DNA of 64,000 nt, from the NCBI GenBank assembly GCA_038325765.1, contig JBBQJI010000025.1:1-64000 (forward strand), given 5' to 3'. This document shows, in pieces, positions 50,584-58,365 of the stretch. The stretch comes from Xiheibacterium sp038325765 (lineage in GTDB: Bacteria > Myxococcota_A > Polyangia > Nannocystales > Nannocystaceae). The position numbers and the translations under genes were made by a program. Every line of letters starts with the position of its first letter. Within the stretch, counting starts at the first letter, position 1. Below the pieces are notes generated by a model. That model searched no databases. It worked only from the letters and a program-made list of their open reading frames with translations, and had not been told where the DNA came from.

Positions 50584-50883
50584 TCACACGGCGGCTGCGA
50601 GCGCGAGGGCGGGCACAGGCGCGCGGCGATCGACCACGAGGCAGGCGACGGCGGGCCACGCCACGCCCGCCAGCGCGGCGCCCAGCGCGTCGGCGTCGGG
50701 CCGCATGAAGGTGCCGACGTAGCGGTGCCCGAGCGCGTCGAGTTCCTCGTCCTCGGGCTCGCAGTGCCATAGCGTCCCGAACGGGTCGAGCCACACCGAG
50801 CGGAAGCCTACACAGGTCCGCAGCGAGGTCACGACGTCGTCGATCTGCCCCTCGAGATTCGTGTCGAGCGCTTCCACCTGCAT
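50584..50883 (-). CDS. Small protein of unknown function
   Basis: A 99-residue protein from ATG 50883. A TTG at 50922 would add 13 residues. The sequence runs QIDDVVTSLRTCVGFRSVWL, then DPFGTLWHCEPEDEELDALG, and ends in a hydrophobic Ala/Val stretch. It has two Cys and no signal peptide. It lies 72 bases downstream of the BtuF-like gene on the same strand. No family is recognised. Convergent to the gene at 50112. Confidence 0.5.
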   Translation of the reverse strand: MQVEALDTNLEGQIDDVVTSLRTCVGFRSVWLDPFGTLWHCEPEDEELDALGHRYVGTFMRPDADALGAALAGVAWPAVACLVVDRRAPVPALALAAAV

Positions 50884-50955
50884 CGTGGACGCGACGTTGG
50901 CACAGCGATCGGGGGCGGGCAAAAAACCGGCGGTGGCGGGCGACGCTCACCCACT

Positions 50956-52041
50956 TCAGTGGCCGTGGAGCGCGGCACGGATCCGTCGCGACGCCTCGAG
51001 CATCCGCGGTCCGGGCCGCCCCGAGAAGCGCTCGTCGAGCGCGAACACCCTGCCCTCTCGCACCGCCCGCAGCCCGTCCAGGCCCGGCCGGCGGCCCAGA
51101 CTGGCCGGATCGAGCTTGTGCGCCGCGACGCCGCACCATGACACGAAGCACGCGTCCGGATCGGCGGCGACGAGCGCGTCGGCGTCGATCTCGACCGACG
51201 CCCCGTCACGGTCCGCGAACACGTTGACGGCGCCGCCGAGCGCCAGCAGCTCGTTGGAGAAGCACAGGCGCCCGGGCGAGAACATCGGCCGCGGCCACCA
51301 CTCGAGGTACACGCGCACAGGCTGGGCCACCGCCGCATCGCGCAGCGCCGCGAGCTCGGCCTGCATCGCGGCGATGGCGGGGGCGGCATCGACCGCCATC
51401 GCGGCGCCGAGCCGCTGCAGATCGCCCAGGACGTCGGCCACACTGCGGGGCGCAGAGACCAGCTGGGGCACGCCGCGCGCCCGCAGGCCGGTCACGATCC
51501 GCTCCATCCCCGGCACCGTCAGCGAGCTGACCGCGAGCGCGGGCGCGAGCGCGGCGACGCGATCGAGATCCGGCGCGAGATCGGGACCGAGCCGCTCGCA
51601 ACGCGCCACCGCCTCGGGCGCGTCCGACGAGTCCTCGCACGCCACCACCCGATCGAACGCGCCCAGCGCATCGACGAGCTCGGCGTTCGACGGCGCCAGC
51701 GTGATGACCCGGGTCGCCCCGAGCACCGGATCCCCGAGCTCGCCCAGGGTGAACGGACCGACGGCGACGGGGCGATGCTCGGCGTCGTGCAGCGCGATCG
51801 CCCGCACCCCTCGCGCCGCCAGCCAGCACATCACCGCGTGCACGAGATCGGGATCCTCGAGGGCCCCGACATCCACCTGCTGGCGGCCCAGGCCCACCGT
51901 CGCGCTGCAGGTGCGACCGCCGGTGAAGCGCAGGCTCAGCCGCTCGGCCCGTGGATCGCCGTGCCACGGTTCCCCCAACTCGCCGGGCTCTGGCACCGCG
52001 ACGTGCTGGCGTGTCTGCCACCGATGCTCGGGCTTCTTCAC
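50956..52041 (-). CDS. BtuF-like substrate-binding domain protein without export signal
   Basis: A 361-residue protein from GTG 52041 (VKKPEHRW). The first 105 residues are an unassigned alpha/beta domain (LRFTGGRTCSATVGLG; DLVHAVMCWLAARGVRAIAL). From RVITLAPSNAELVDALGAF (about 107) to the C-terminus it follows class III periplasmic binding proteins of the BtuF/FepB type, including DRVVACEDSSDAPEAV, PDLDRVAALAPALAV, LCFSNELLALGGAVNVF and FSGRPGPRMLEASRRI. Such proteins normally deliver cobalamin or siderophores to an ABC importer. There is no signal peptide and no transporter gene nearby, so either the start is further upstream in an unusual form or the protein acts in the cytoplasm. Confidence 0.75.
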   Translation of the reverse strand: MKKPEHRWQTRQHVAVPEPGELGEPWHGDPRAERLSLRFTGGRTCSATVGLGRQQVDVGALEDPDLVHAVMCWLAARGVRAIALHDAEHRPVAVGPFTLGELGDPVLGATRVITLAPSNAELVDALGAFDRVVACEDSSDAPEAVARCERLGPDLAPDLDRVAALAPALAVSSLTVPGMERIVTGLRARGVPQLVSAPRSVADVLGDLQRLGAAMAVDAAPAIAAMQAELAALRDAAVAQPVRVYLEWWPRPMFSPGRLCFSNELLALGGAVNVFADRDGASVEIDADALVAADPDACFVSWCGVAAHKLDPASLGRRPGLDGLRAVREGRVFALDERFSGRPGPRMLEASRRIRAALHGH

Positions 52042-52175
52042 GCACGAAAGGGTGGCACGAAGCGCGGGCGCGTCGCGAACGGGTGCGGCAAAGGGGCGCA
52101 CGGGCAGGCCACCGGTACTCGCTGGCGTGCCGTCGCCGTGGTCGCAGACGCCTCGGCGCGCGGGCCTGCGGTATC

Positions 52176-53222
52176 GTGCGCCGCGTGCTCGCGTTGCTCC
52201 TGACCGTGGCCTGCTCCCCCCCGGCGCCACAGCGGCCGGCGCCACCACCGGTCGCGATCGGCTGGGATGTACCGCCCGGTTGCCCCGATCGCGCGGTGGT
52301 CGACGCCACCCTCGCGCGACTGCTCGCCGGCTCTCCCCGCGACGCTTCCCCCGAGATCACCGCGGTCGTCAGCATCGAACACGCAGGCGCCGCCCGGTTC
52401 GTCGCGCGCGTGCAGCTCGGCGCCGACGCGCGCGTGCTCGAGGCGGCGTCCTGCAACGAGGTCGCCCAGGCGGCGCTGCTGATCGTGGCGATGGCGATCG
52501 ATCCGCGCATCGGCGGACCCGCTGATCCGCGGCCTTCGAGCGGCGAGGCGCCCGGCGATACGGCACCCGACGTCATCCCGGAGCCCTCGGCCATGGCCGC
52601 CCCCGACGCCGCACAGACTGGCGCCGCGCCCGAGACATCCGCGCAGTCGCAGCCCGCCGACGTCCGATCCACGCCCGTCGCGGAGCCGGCCCGTCGCCGC
52701 CAGCGCACCCCTGTTCGCGCGCTGCTCCGGGCTGGCGCCGGGATCGGCGTCGGCGGCCCGCCCGCGCCTAGCGCCGTCGTGGCGCTGGGCGCCGCCATCG
52801 CGGGCCTCCGCTGGCGCGTCGAGATCGACGGCGACGTGTGGACGCCGCGGCGCCGCACCGCGCCCGCCGATCCCCGCGTCGGCGCCGAAATGCTGGCGTG
52901 GAGCGTCGGGGTGCGCGGCTGCGGCTCACCGATCGCGGGGCGCTTCGAGCTGCCGCTGTGCGGCGGACTGCGGGCGGGTGCGCTGCGTGGTCGAGGCACC
53001 GGCTCGCTGCGCAGCAGCACCGCGTCGTCGCCGTGGGTCGTCGCGGTCGCAGGCGTGGGTCTGTGGGGCTGGGTCGTCCCCCGCTTCGCCGTCGCGCTCG
53101 ATGTCGAAGGTCTCGTCGCTCTGGCGCGGCCCGGGTTCCGGGTCGATCCCGCGGGGTTGGTCTACACGGCCCCCGAAGGGGGCTTGCGCGCGGTCTTCGG
53201 CGCGGTGGTCCGCCTGCCATGA
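52176..53222 (+). CDS. Envelope protein with C-terminal barrel-like region (sigma module 2)
   Basis: A 348-residue protein from GTG 52176. A hydrophobic start ending in a Cys (RRVLALLLTVAC) suggests lipidation. The first domain (about 25-125) has a Cys pair (PPGCPDRAVV and AASCNEVAQAALLIVAMA), followed by a long Pro/Ala linker and a strand-rich C-terminal half (RVEIDGDVWTPRR; VAVAGVGLWGWVVPRFAVALDVEGLV) ending in Pro after Leu. The plan matches the third gene of the first sigma module. Its stop overlaps the sigma factor start (ATGA at 53219), so here the envelope protein comes first in the operon. Confidence 0.72.
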   Translation: MRRVLALLLTVACSPPAPQRPAPPPVAIGWDVPPGCPDRAVVDATLARLLAGSPRDASPEITAVVSIEHAGAARFVARVQLGADARVLEAASCNEVAQAALLIVAMAIDPRIGGPADPRPSSGEAPGDTAPDVIPEPSAMAAPDAAQTGAAPETSAQSQPADVRSTPVAEPARRRQRTPVRALLRAGAGIGVGGPPAPSAVVALGAAIAGLRWRVEIDGDVWTPRRRTAPADPRVGAEMLAWSVGVRGCGSPIAGRFELPLCGGLRAGALRGRGTGSLRSSTASSPWVVAVAGVGLWGWVVPRFAVALDVEGLVALARPGFRVDPAGLVYTAPEGGLRAVFGAVVRLP

Positions 53223-53803
53223 CGGATTCGTCCCGGCGCGGACATCCACCCGGCGTGGCGGCCGTGCCCATGCACGAGGCCGGGCCCGAGGCGCCCCCCG
53301 ATCTCGCCGCGATCTATCGCGCCCACGCCGGCTTCGTGTGGCGCAGCCTCCGTCGCTTCGGCGTCCCCGACGAAGCGCTCGAGGATGTGGTGCACGACGT
53401 GTTCATGATCGCCCGCCGACGCATGCCGGATTTCGACCACCGCGCCGCGGTGACCACCTGGCTGTACGGCATCGCGCGCGGGGCCGCAGCCAACGCCCGA
53501 CGCTCGCGTTCGCGCGAACAACAGCGCCGCGTGCTGGCGCCGGTCGGCAGCGCTCCCATGGATCCCCAGGCGGCGATCGAGCGCGCACAGGCGTTGCTGT
53601 GGGTCGGCGAGTTCCTCGCGGACCTCGACCCGAATCAGCGCCAGGTGTTCGAGTTGATCGACATCGAAGGCCTGCGCGGGCCCGAGGTCGCCGACCTGCT
53701 CGGCGCCAACCTCAACGTCGTCTATTCGCGGCTGCGCCTCGCCAGGCGCCGCTTCGAGACGTACCTCGATGCGCGACGCGCCGGCCAAGGAGAATCGACG
53801 TGA
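53219..53803 (+). CDS. ECF-type RNA polymerase sigma factor
   Basis: A 194-residue protein. Region 2 is at about 30-100 (AIYRAHAGFVWRSLRRFGV, EALEDVVHDVFMIARRRM, TWLYGIARGAAANARR). Region 4 is at about 128-180 (FLADLDPNQRQVFELIDIEG, GANLNVVYSRLRLARRRFE). This is a standard two-domain ECF factor. ATG 53219 overlaps the envelope gene stop, and its own stop overlaps the following GTG (53800). The whole unit is therefore translated as one block with a likely anti-sigma partner encoded downstream. Confidence 0.88.
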   Translation: MTDSSRRGHPPGVAAVPMHEAGPEAPPDLAAIYRAHAGFVWRSLRRFGVPDEALEDVVHDVFMIARRRMPDFDHRAAVTTWLYGIARGAAANARRSRSREQQRRVLAPVGSAPMDPQAAIERAQALLWVGEFLADLDPNQRQVFELIDIEGLRGPEVADLLGANLNVVYSRLRLARRRFETYLDARRAGQGEST

Positions 53804-54567
53804 ACGCGAGCGATGACGACGACGGCGCCGAGCCCGACACACTGCGCGACGATGCGGCGCGCATGCTCGGCCACTGGCGCGACGCCGATTCCATGCCGCC
53901 GGCGGCCCACGCTCGGGTGTGGCGACGCCTCGCGAGCCCGGCGAACAGCAGGCCCGCGAGCGGATCGGCGCGCAGCGGTTGGACGTGGGCGATCGCCCTC
54001 GCCGCGGCGCTCGTGCTCGCATGGTGGGTCTCGGCATGGCTGCGACGCGACACCGAGCGCACCCACGCCGAGGCCTTCGACGCGGCCGTGCACACCGTCG
54101 ATCCGCAGCCCCCGCGAGTCGACAGCGTCGTCGCGGCGCCGCTGACCCACACCACACCCGCCGAGCTCCCGGCCGTCACGCCATCTCCCGCGCCGACGCC
54201 GCCCGGCCCCGCCGGCGAGCCGCTGGGCACGCCACCGACGAAGCGGCCGACCACGACTCCGCCCGCGGTCATGCCGGCCGCGACGCCGCTGCCCGAGCCG
54301 TCGTCGCTGACCCGCGAGCGCGGCCTGATAGAACGGGCATGGCAGGCGCTCACCGACGGCGACCCGGCGACCGCGCTGCTGCGCGCCGCGGAGCACGGGC
54401 GCGAGTTCCCGACCGGCGTGCTCGCACCCGAGCGTCGCGCCATCGTCGTCATCGCCCGCTGCACCCGGCAGGACGCAGGCGCAGCAGGGCAGGCCGCCCA
54501 GTGGCTCGCGGCCGAGCCCGGCTCGGTGCTCGCGCGGCGGGTCCGCGCCGCGTGCTCCGTGCCGTGA
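53800..54567 (+). CDS. Single-span membrane protein, probable anti-sigma factor
   Basis: A 255-residue protein with a cytoplasmic acidic N-terminus of about 60 residues, one transmembrane helix (61-81, WTWAIALAAALVLAWWV), a long Pro/Thr-rich periplasmic stretch and a C-terminal helical domain with TPR-like character (LIERAWQALTDGDPATALLRAAEHG) and one Cys pair. No zinc-binding anti-sigma motif (HxxxCxxC) is visible. The position directly after the sigma gene with GTGA overlap and the topology match anti-sigma factors, so that is the best guess. The C-terminal Cys may form a disulfide. Confidence 0.72.
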   Translation: MNASDDDDGAEPDTLRDDAARMLGHWRDADSMPPAAHARVWRRLASPANSRPASGSARSGWTWAIALAAALVLAWWVSAWLRRDTERTHAEAFDAAVHTVDPQPPRVDSVVAAPLTHTTPAELPAVTPSPAPTPPGPAGEPLGTPPTKRPTTTPPAVMPAATPLPEPSSLTRERGLIERAWQALTDGDPATALLRAAEHGREFPTGVLAPERRAIVVIARCTRQDAGAAGQAAQWLAAEPGSVLARRVRAACSVP

Positions 54568-54632
54568 TGGAAACTGCCGGGCGTGCACAACAACCGGCAC
54601 CCCGCACCCGCGGGGCAACCTTGGAGTTGAAC

Positions 54633-55481
54633 ATGAAGACGCGTGAACATTTCGTGTGGGTGGTGGCTGCCGTGGCGCTGGGTTGCGCGCTGGATCCCAA
54701 GACCGTGGGTCAAGGCACCGACTCCGACGACGGGTCGGGCGACGCATCGGCGAGTTCGGACGAGTCCGGCGACGCATCGGCGAGCGCGGGTGCGACGGCG
54801 TCGTCCGACGATGGCTCGTGCACGGACGCGACCTGCGTCTGGGAGCCGTGCGCCGAGCTGGCGTGCGGCGCCAGCTGTGAGTTCTGCGCGCCGTGGGACA
54901 CCGACTGCGACGCCCCCGGTACGCTCACGTACTGCAGCCCCGAAGGCGCGTGCGAGCCCCTCGGAGAGATCGTGGAGCCGTGCGAGGACCAGGTCCTGCA
55001 GCCCGGGTTCGAGGGCGGGATGTCCGAGCGCGGAGGTTGTCGCGACATGACGGTGTGGGCCCACGATCCTGTCGCCGGCATCGCCGTGCACCTCGACGTC
55101 GACGGTCTGGTGGCGATCGCAGCGAAGGCCGGCGAGACCATCGTGGTCGAGTACGCGGCCACCGATCCCGCGCTCGCGCTCGAGATCACCGTCGGCAGCG
55201 ATCTCACGGCGTGGACCTGCAACGACGCCATCACCGTCGATCCGACCATCACCGAGCGATGGGCACCGAGCGGCGAGCAACCCGACGGCAGCGACGATCC
55301 CGGCACCGTGAGCATCGCCGTCACGCCCGGCGACGACGACGGCATCGGCGCGGTCGCGACGGTGACGTTCACGGGCGTGCCGTGGCAGCGCACAGGCGAG
55401 CCCGACGGGGAGCTCTCGGTGCCGGTGGTCCTGGAGCTGCTCGTGCTCGAGGACGTGAGCGTCGGCTGGCTGCCGGGCTGA
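54633..55481 (+). CDS. Cys-rich lipoprotein of unknown function
   Basis: A 282-residue protein. ATG 54633 has GGAG 6 bases upstream and gives a signal (FVWVVAAVALGCAL) with a probable lipid Cys. A Ser/Asp/Gly linker (about 28-62, GDASASSDESGD type) is followed by a Cys-rich segment with about 11 Cys between residues 63 and 136 (CTDATCVWEPC, CGASCEFC), then a beta-rich domain (VWAHDPVAGIAVHLDVDGLV, VTFTGVPWQ). It is typical of disulfide-bonded surface proteins of this group. It lies 65 bases after the sigma module and may be one of its targets, but I see no shared promoter motif. Convergent to metG. Confidence 0.72.
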   Translation: MKTREHFVWVVAAVALGCALDPKTVGQGTDSDDGSGDASASSDESGDASASAGATASSDDGSCTDATCVWEPCAELACGASCEFCAPWDTDCDAPGTLTYCSPEGACEPLGEIVEPCEDQVLQPGFEGGMSERGGCRDMTVWAHDPVAGIAVHLDVDGLVAIAAKAGETIVVEYAATDPALALEITVGSDLTAWTCNDAITVDPTITERWAPSGEQPDGSDDPGTVSIAVTPGDDDGIGAVATVTFTGVPWQRTGEPDGELSVPVVLELLVLEDVSVGWLPG

Positions 55482-55502
55482 TCGCCCGACGCTAGGCCGC
55501 GA

Positions 55503-57554
55503 TCACGACACTCGCTCGCCGGGCCGCGCGCGCCCGTCGAGCTCCAGCACGGTGACCGCATCGTCGCTCGTGCCCGACGCCAGGATCATCCCCTCGGAGA
55601 TCCCGAATCGCATCTTGCGCGGCTTGAGGTTGGCGAACAGCACCACGTGCTTGCCGACCAGATCCTCGGGGGCGTAGCTCTTGGCGATCCCGGAGAAGAC
55701 GTTGCGCTGGCCGAGCGGCCCGACGTCCAAGGTGAGCTGCAGCAGCTTGTCGGCGCCGTCGACCTTGGCGCACGCGAGCACCTTGGCGACGCGCAGATCG
55801 ACCTTGGCGAAGTCGTCGATGGTGGTCTCGGCGCCCAGCGCCTCGACCTCGTACGTGGGGGTCTCGCTGGTGTCCACGGGGGTGCTCTCCTTGCTGGCCT
55901 CGATGATGGCGGCGACCTTCGCGGGATCGATCGGCTCCGCGAGGGTCTCGTACTCGCCTATGGCGTGGCCCGCCGGCAGCGGCGTGCCACCGTGGGCGAA
56001 GTCCAGCGCGAACGGCAGCTTCAGCATGCGATGGACCTTGGCCGCCCAGGCCGGCAGCACCGGCGCGAGGATCGCCGCGATCACCTGGGTCGCGTACACG
56101 CCGGCCGAGCACACCTGTCGCGCGCGCTCGACCTGGTCGGGGCCGAGCTTCCACGGCGCCTGCTCGGTGAGATACAGGTTGAAGTCCTCGGCGATCAGCA
56201 TCGCGCAACGCACTGCCCGCGCCGAGTCGAACGCGAGGTAGAACCCTCGCGCCTCGGCGAGCCGAGCCTGGGCCGACGCCACGATCGCCGCCGCGTCGTC
56301 ACCGAGCGCGGCCAAGGTGCCGCCTGTCCGCGAGGTCACGAACTTGCATGATCGACTGCCGAGGTTCGCTGCCTTCTTCACCAGATCGGCGTTGCACCGC
56401 AGCACGAAGTCCTCGAGGTTGAGGTCGAGGTCCTCTTGCGTCGTGCCGAGCTTGCTGGCGAAGTAGTAGCGCAGGTAGTCGGCCGGCAGGTGATCGAGGT
56501 AGGTCCGCGCGAGCACGAAGGTGCCGCGGGTCTTCGACATCTTCTCGCCGCCGACGGTGAGCCAGCCGTGCACGTGCACCCGCGAGGGCGTCGTGTAGCC
56601 GCCCGCATGCAGCATCGCCGGCCAGAACAGGCAGTGGAAGTACACGATGTCCTTGCCGATGACGTGGACGATCTCGGTCTTGGCGCGCTCGGGGTCGCGC
56701 CAGTACGCATCGAAGTCGCGCCCGTGCTCCTTGCAGTACTTCTCGGTGGCGCCGATGTAGCCGACAGGCGCGTCGAACCACACGTAGAAGAACTTGCCGG
56801 GATGCCCTGGGATCCCGAAGCCGAAGTACGGCGAATCGCGCGAGATGTCCCAGTCGCGCAGGCCACCCGCGACCCACTCCATCACGTAGTTGCGCACGCT
56901 GGGCTGCAGCTCGGTGACGCCCCCCGACTCGGCCGGCGCCAGCCACTCGCGGAGGAACGCCTCGTGGCGTACGAGCGGCACGAACAGGTGATCGCTCGAG
57001 CGCAGCTCGGGGGTGGTGCCGCAGATCGAACAGTGCGGATCGCCGAGCTCGGTCGGGGCGTAGGTGCTACCGCACACCTCGCAGGAGTCGCCGTACTGAT
57101 CCGGGCTCTTGCACTTCGGATTGGGGCAGATGCCCTTCACGAAACGATCGGGCAGGAACATCTGATCGTGGGGGCAGTACAGCTGCGCGACCGCCCGCGA
57201 CGCGATGTCGCCGCTCGCCTCCATCGTGGCGAAGATCGCCTCGGCGTGGCGGCGGGTCTCGTCCGAGTGCGTGGTGTGGAAGATGTCGAAGCCGATGTCG
57301 AAGTCGGTGTAGTCGCGGCGGTGCTCGTGCCACGCCCGCTCGATCAGCGCCTCGGGGGTGATGCCCTCGCGACGCGCACGCAGCTCGATCGGCGTGCCGT
57401 GGGTGTCGGCCGCCCAGATGAACACGCAGTCCTCACCCGCGAGCTTGCGCGCCCGGGCGTAGACGTCGGTCTGCACCGCCTCGAGGATGTGACCGAGGTG
57501 GATCGATCCGTTCGCGTACGGTAGCGCAGCGGTGACGAGGACCTGCTTGGCCAT
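55503..57554 (-). CDS. metG: Methionine-tRNA ligase
   Basis: A 683-residue class I synthetase that charges tRNA-Met with methionine using ATP. ATG 57554 matches the conserved opening AKQVLVTAALPYANGSIHLGH, containing the HIGH-type motif. The zinc-binding knuckle has four CxxC-type pairs (CPNPKC, CEVC, CSIC and YCPHDQ). The ATP motif EKMSKTRG has Lys338 and Lys341. The C-terminal 110 residues (about 575-683; DFAKVDLRVAKVLACAKV) form the OB-fold tRNA-binding domain found in dimeric MetG of many bacteria. The frame is open upstream of the start but without family similarity. Single gene, convergent to the lipoprotein. Confidence 0.96.
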   Translation of the reverse strand: MAKQVLVTAALPYANGSIHLGHILEAVQTDVYARARKLAGEDCVFIWAADTHGTPIELRARREGITPEALIERAWHEHRRDYTDFDIGFDIFHTTHSDETRRHAEAIFATMEASGDIASRAVAQLYCPHDQMFLPDRFVKGICPNPKCKSPDQYGDSCEVCGSTYAPTELGDPHCSICGTTPELRSSDHLFVPLVRHEAFLREWLAPAESGGVTELQPSVRNYVMEWVAGGLRDWDISRDSPYFGFGIPGHPGKFFYVWFDAPVGYIGATEKYCKEHGRDFDAYWRDPERAKTEIVHVIGKDIVYFHCLFWPAMLHAGGYTTPSRVHVHGWLTVGGEKMSKTRGTFVLARTYLDHLPADYLRYYFASKLGTTQEDLDLNLEDFVLRCNADLVKKAANLGSRSCKFVTSRTGGTLAALGDDAAAIVASAQARLAEARGFYLAFDSARAVRCAMLIAEDFNLYLTEQAPWKLGPDQVERARQVCSAGVYATQVIAAILAPVLPAWAAKVHRMLKLPFALDFAHGGTPLPAGHAIGEYETLAEPIDPAKVAAIIEASKESTPVDTSETPTYEVEALGAETTIDDFAKVDLRVAKVLACAKVDGADKLLQLTLDVGPLGQRNVFSGIAKSYAPEDLVGKHVVLFANLKPRKMRFGISEGMILASGTSDDAVTVLELDGRARPGERVS

Positions 57555-57615
57555 ACCCGTGGGCTTTTCCCACGCCACGGCGCCGCTCGGCAACGCCCGA
57601 GAGCGGCGGACTCGC

Positions 57616-58215
57616 TCAGCGGCCGTTGGGGCGCCGCGCCGGCCCGGGCGCGTCGTCGAGGTACGGCATCGTCGGGCGGGCGTGCGACGTCGCCTGCGCC
57701 GCCGTCTGCTGGGCATACTGCAGCGCCGGGACGCCGGGCGACGACACGGCCATCTGCTCGAGCCGCTGCGCCAGCGACTCGGCGAGCGCACAGCGCCGCG
57801 ACATCGCACAGGCGACCTCCTCGACCTGCGCGGAGAGGCCGGAGACGAGCTCGGGCAGCAGGTCGACCGCGCCATAGCGCAGCCGCCGGGGCGCCTGCAA
57901 CAGCGGGATGAACTCCCCCGGCGTCTCGGTGGCCATGGCGCGCTTGGACTCGTGCACCTTCACCGTCTTGACGGCGAGCGCGTAGATCTTGCCGATGCGA
58001 CAGTAGGCGAGGTACGCCATCTCGATGCAGCGCTTGCCGTCGCGGTCGTAGGTGACGCTCTCGGCGAGCGGCCGCGGGTGGAGGTAGTCCATCCCGATCA
58101 TGAGCTGGCCGAGCAGCGCGTCGATGCGGGCGATGAGCCCGTTGAGCTGCTCCGAGCCGTCGTTGAGCCGACGGGCGGCCTGCCCGAGCAGGTTGAGTTC
58201 TTGCGTGATCGGCAT
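57616..58215 (-). CDS. Conserved-looking protein of unknown function
   Basis: A 199-residue protein from ATG 58215, chosen because GGAG lies about 9 bases upstream. It is predicted mostly helical: a coiled-coil-like N-terminus (ELNLLGQAARRLNDGSEQLN, LIARIDALLGQL), a central segment (ESVTYDRDGKRCIEMAYLAY) and a helical C-terminal part with VEEVACAMSRRCALAESLAQ. The last 35 residues are probably disordered. No signal peptide or catalytic motif is visible. It lies 61 bases upstream of metG on the same strand. No function can be given. Confidence 0.6.
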   Translation of the reverse strand: MPITQELNLLGQAARRLNDGSEQLNGLIARIDALLGQLMIGMDYLHPRPLAESVTYDRDGKRCIEMAYLAYCRIGKIYALAVKTVKVHESKRAMATETPGEFIPLLQAPRRLRYGAVDLLPELVSGLSAQVEEVACAMSRRCALAESLAQRLEQMAVSSPGVPALQYAQQTAAQATSHARPTMPYLDDAPGPARRPNGR

Positions 58216-58365
58216 CGCTCGTTCTCCGTCTGGAGCCCCCGTCAGGGGTGGGTGTGGATCCGCGCGGTCACACGCGAACCGATTGCGAGGGATGAAACCA
58301 AGGGCGCCAGCGCGGGCCGACCTGGATACCGTACGGCTGGGCGCGGGCAGCGGCAACCGCGAAAT

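Noticed and set aside
50905..50930. Possible minus-strand terminator because of a TTTTTT run after the BtuF-like gene
   Set aside because: The bases before the run are one-sided C-rich and cannot form a stem.
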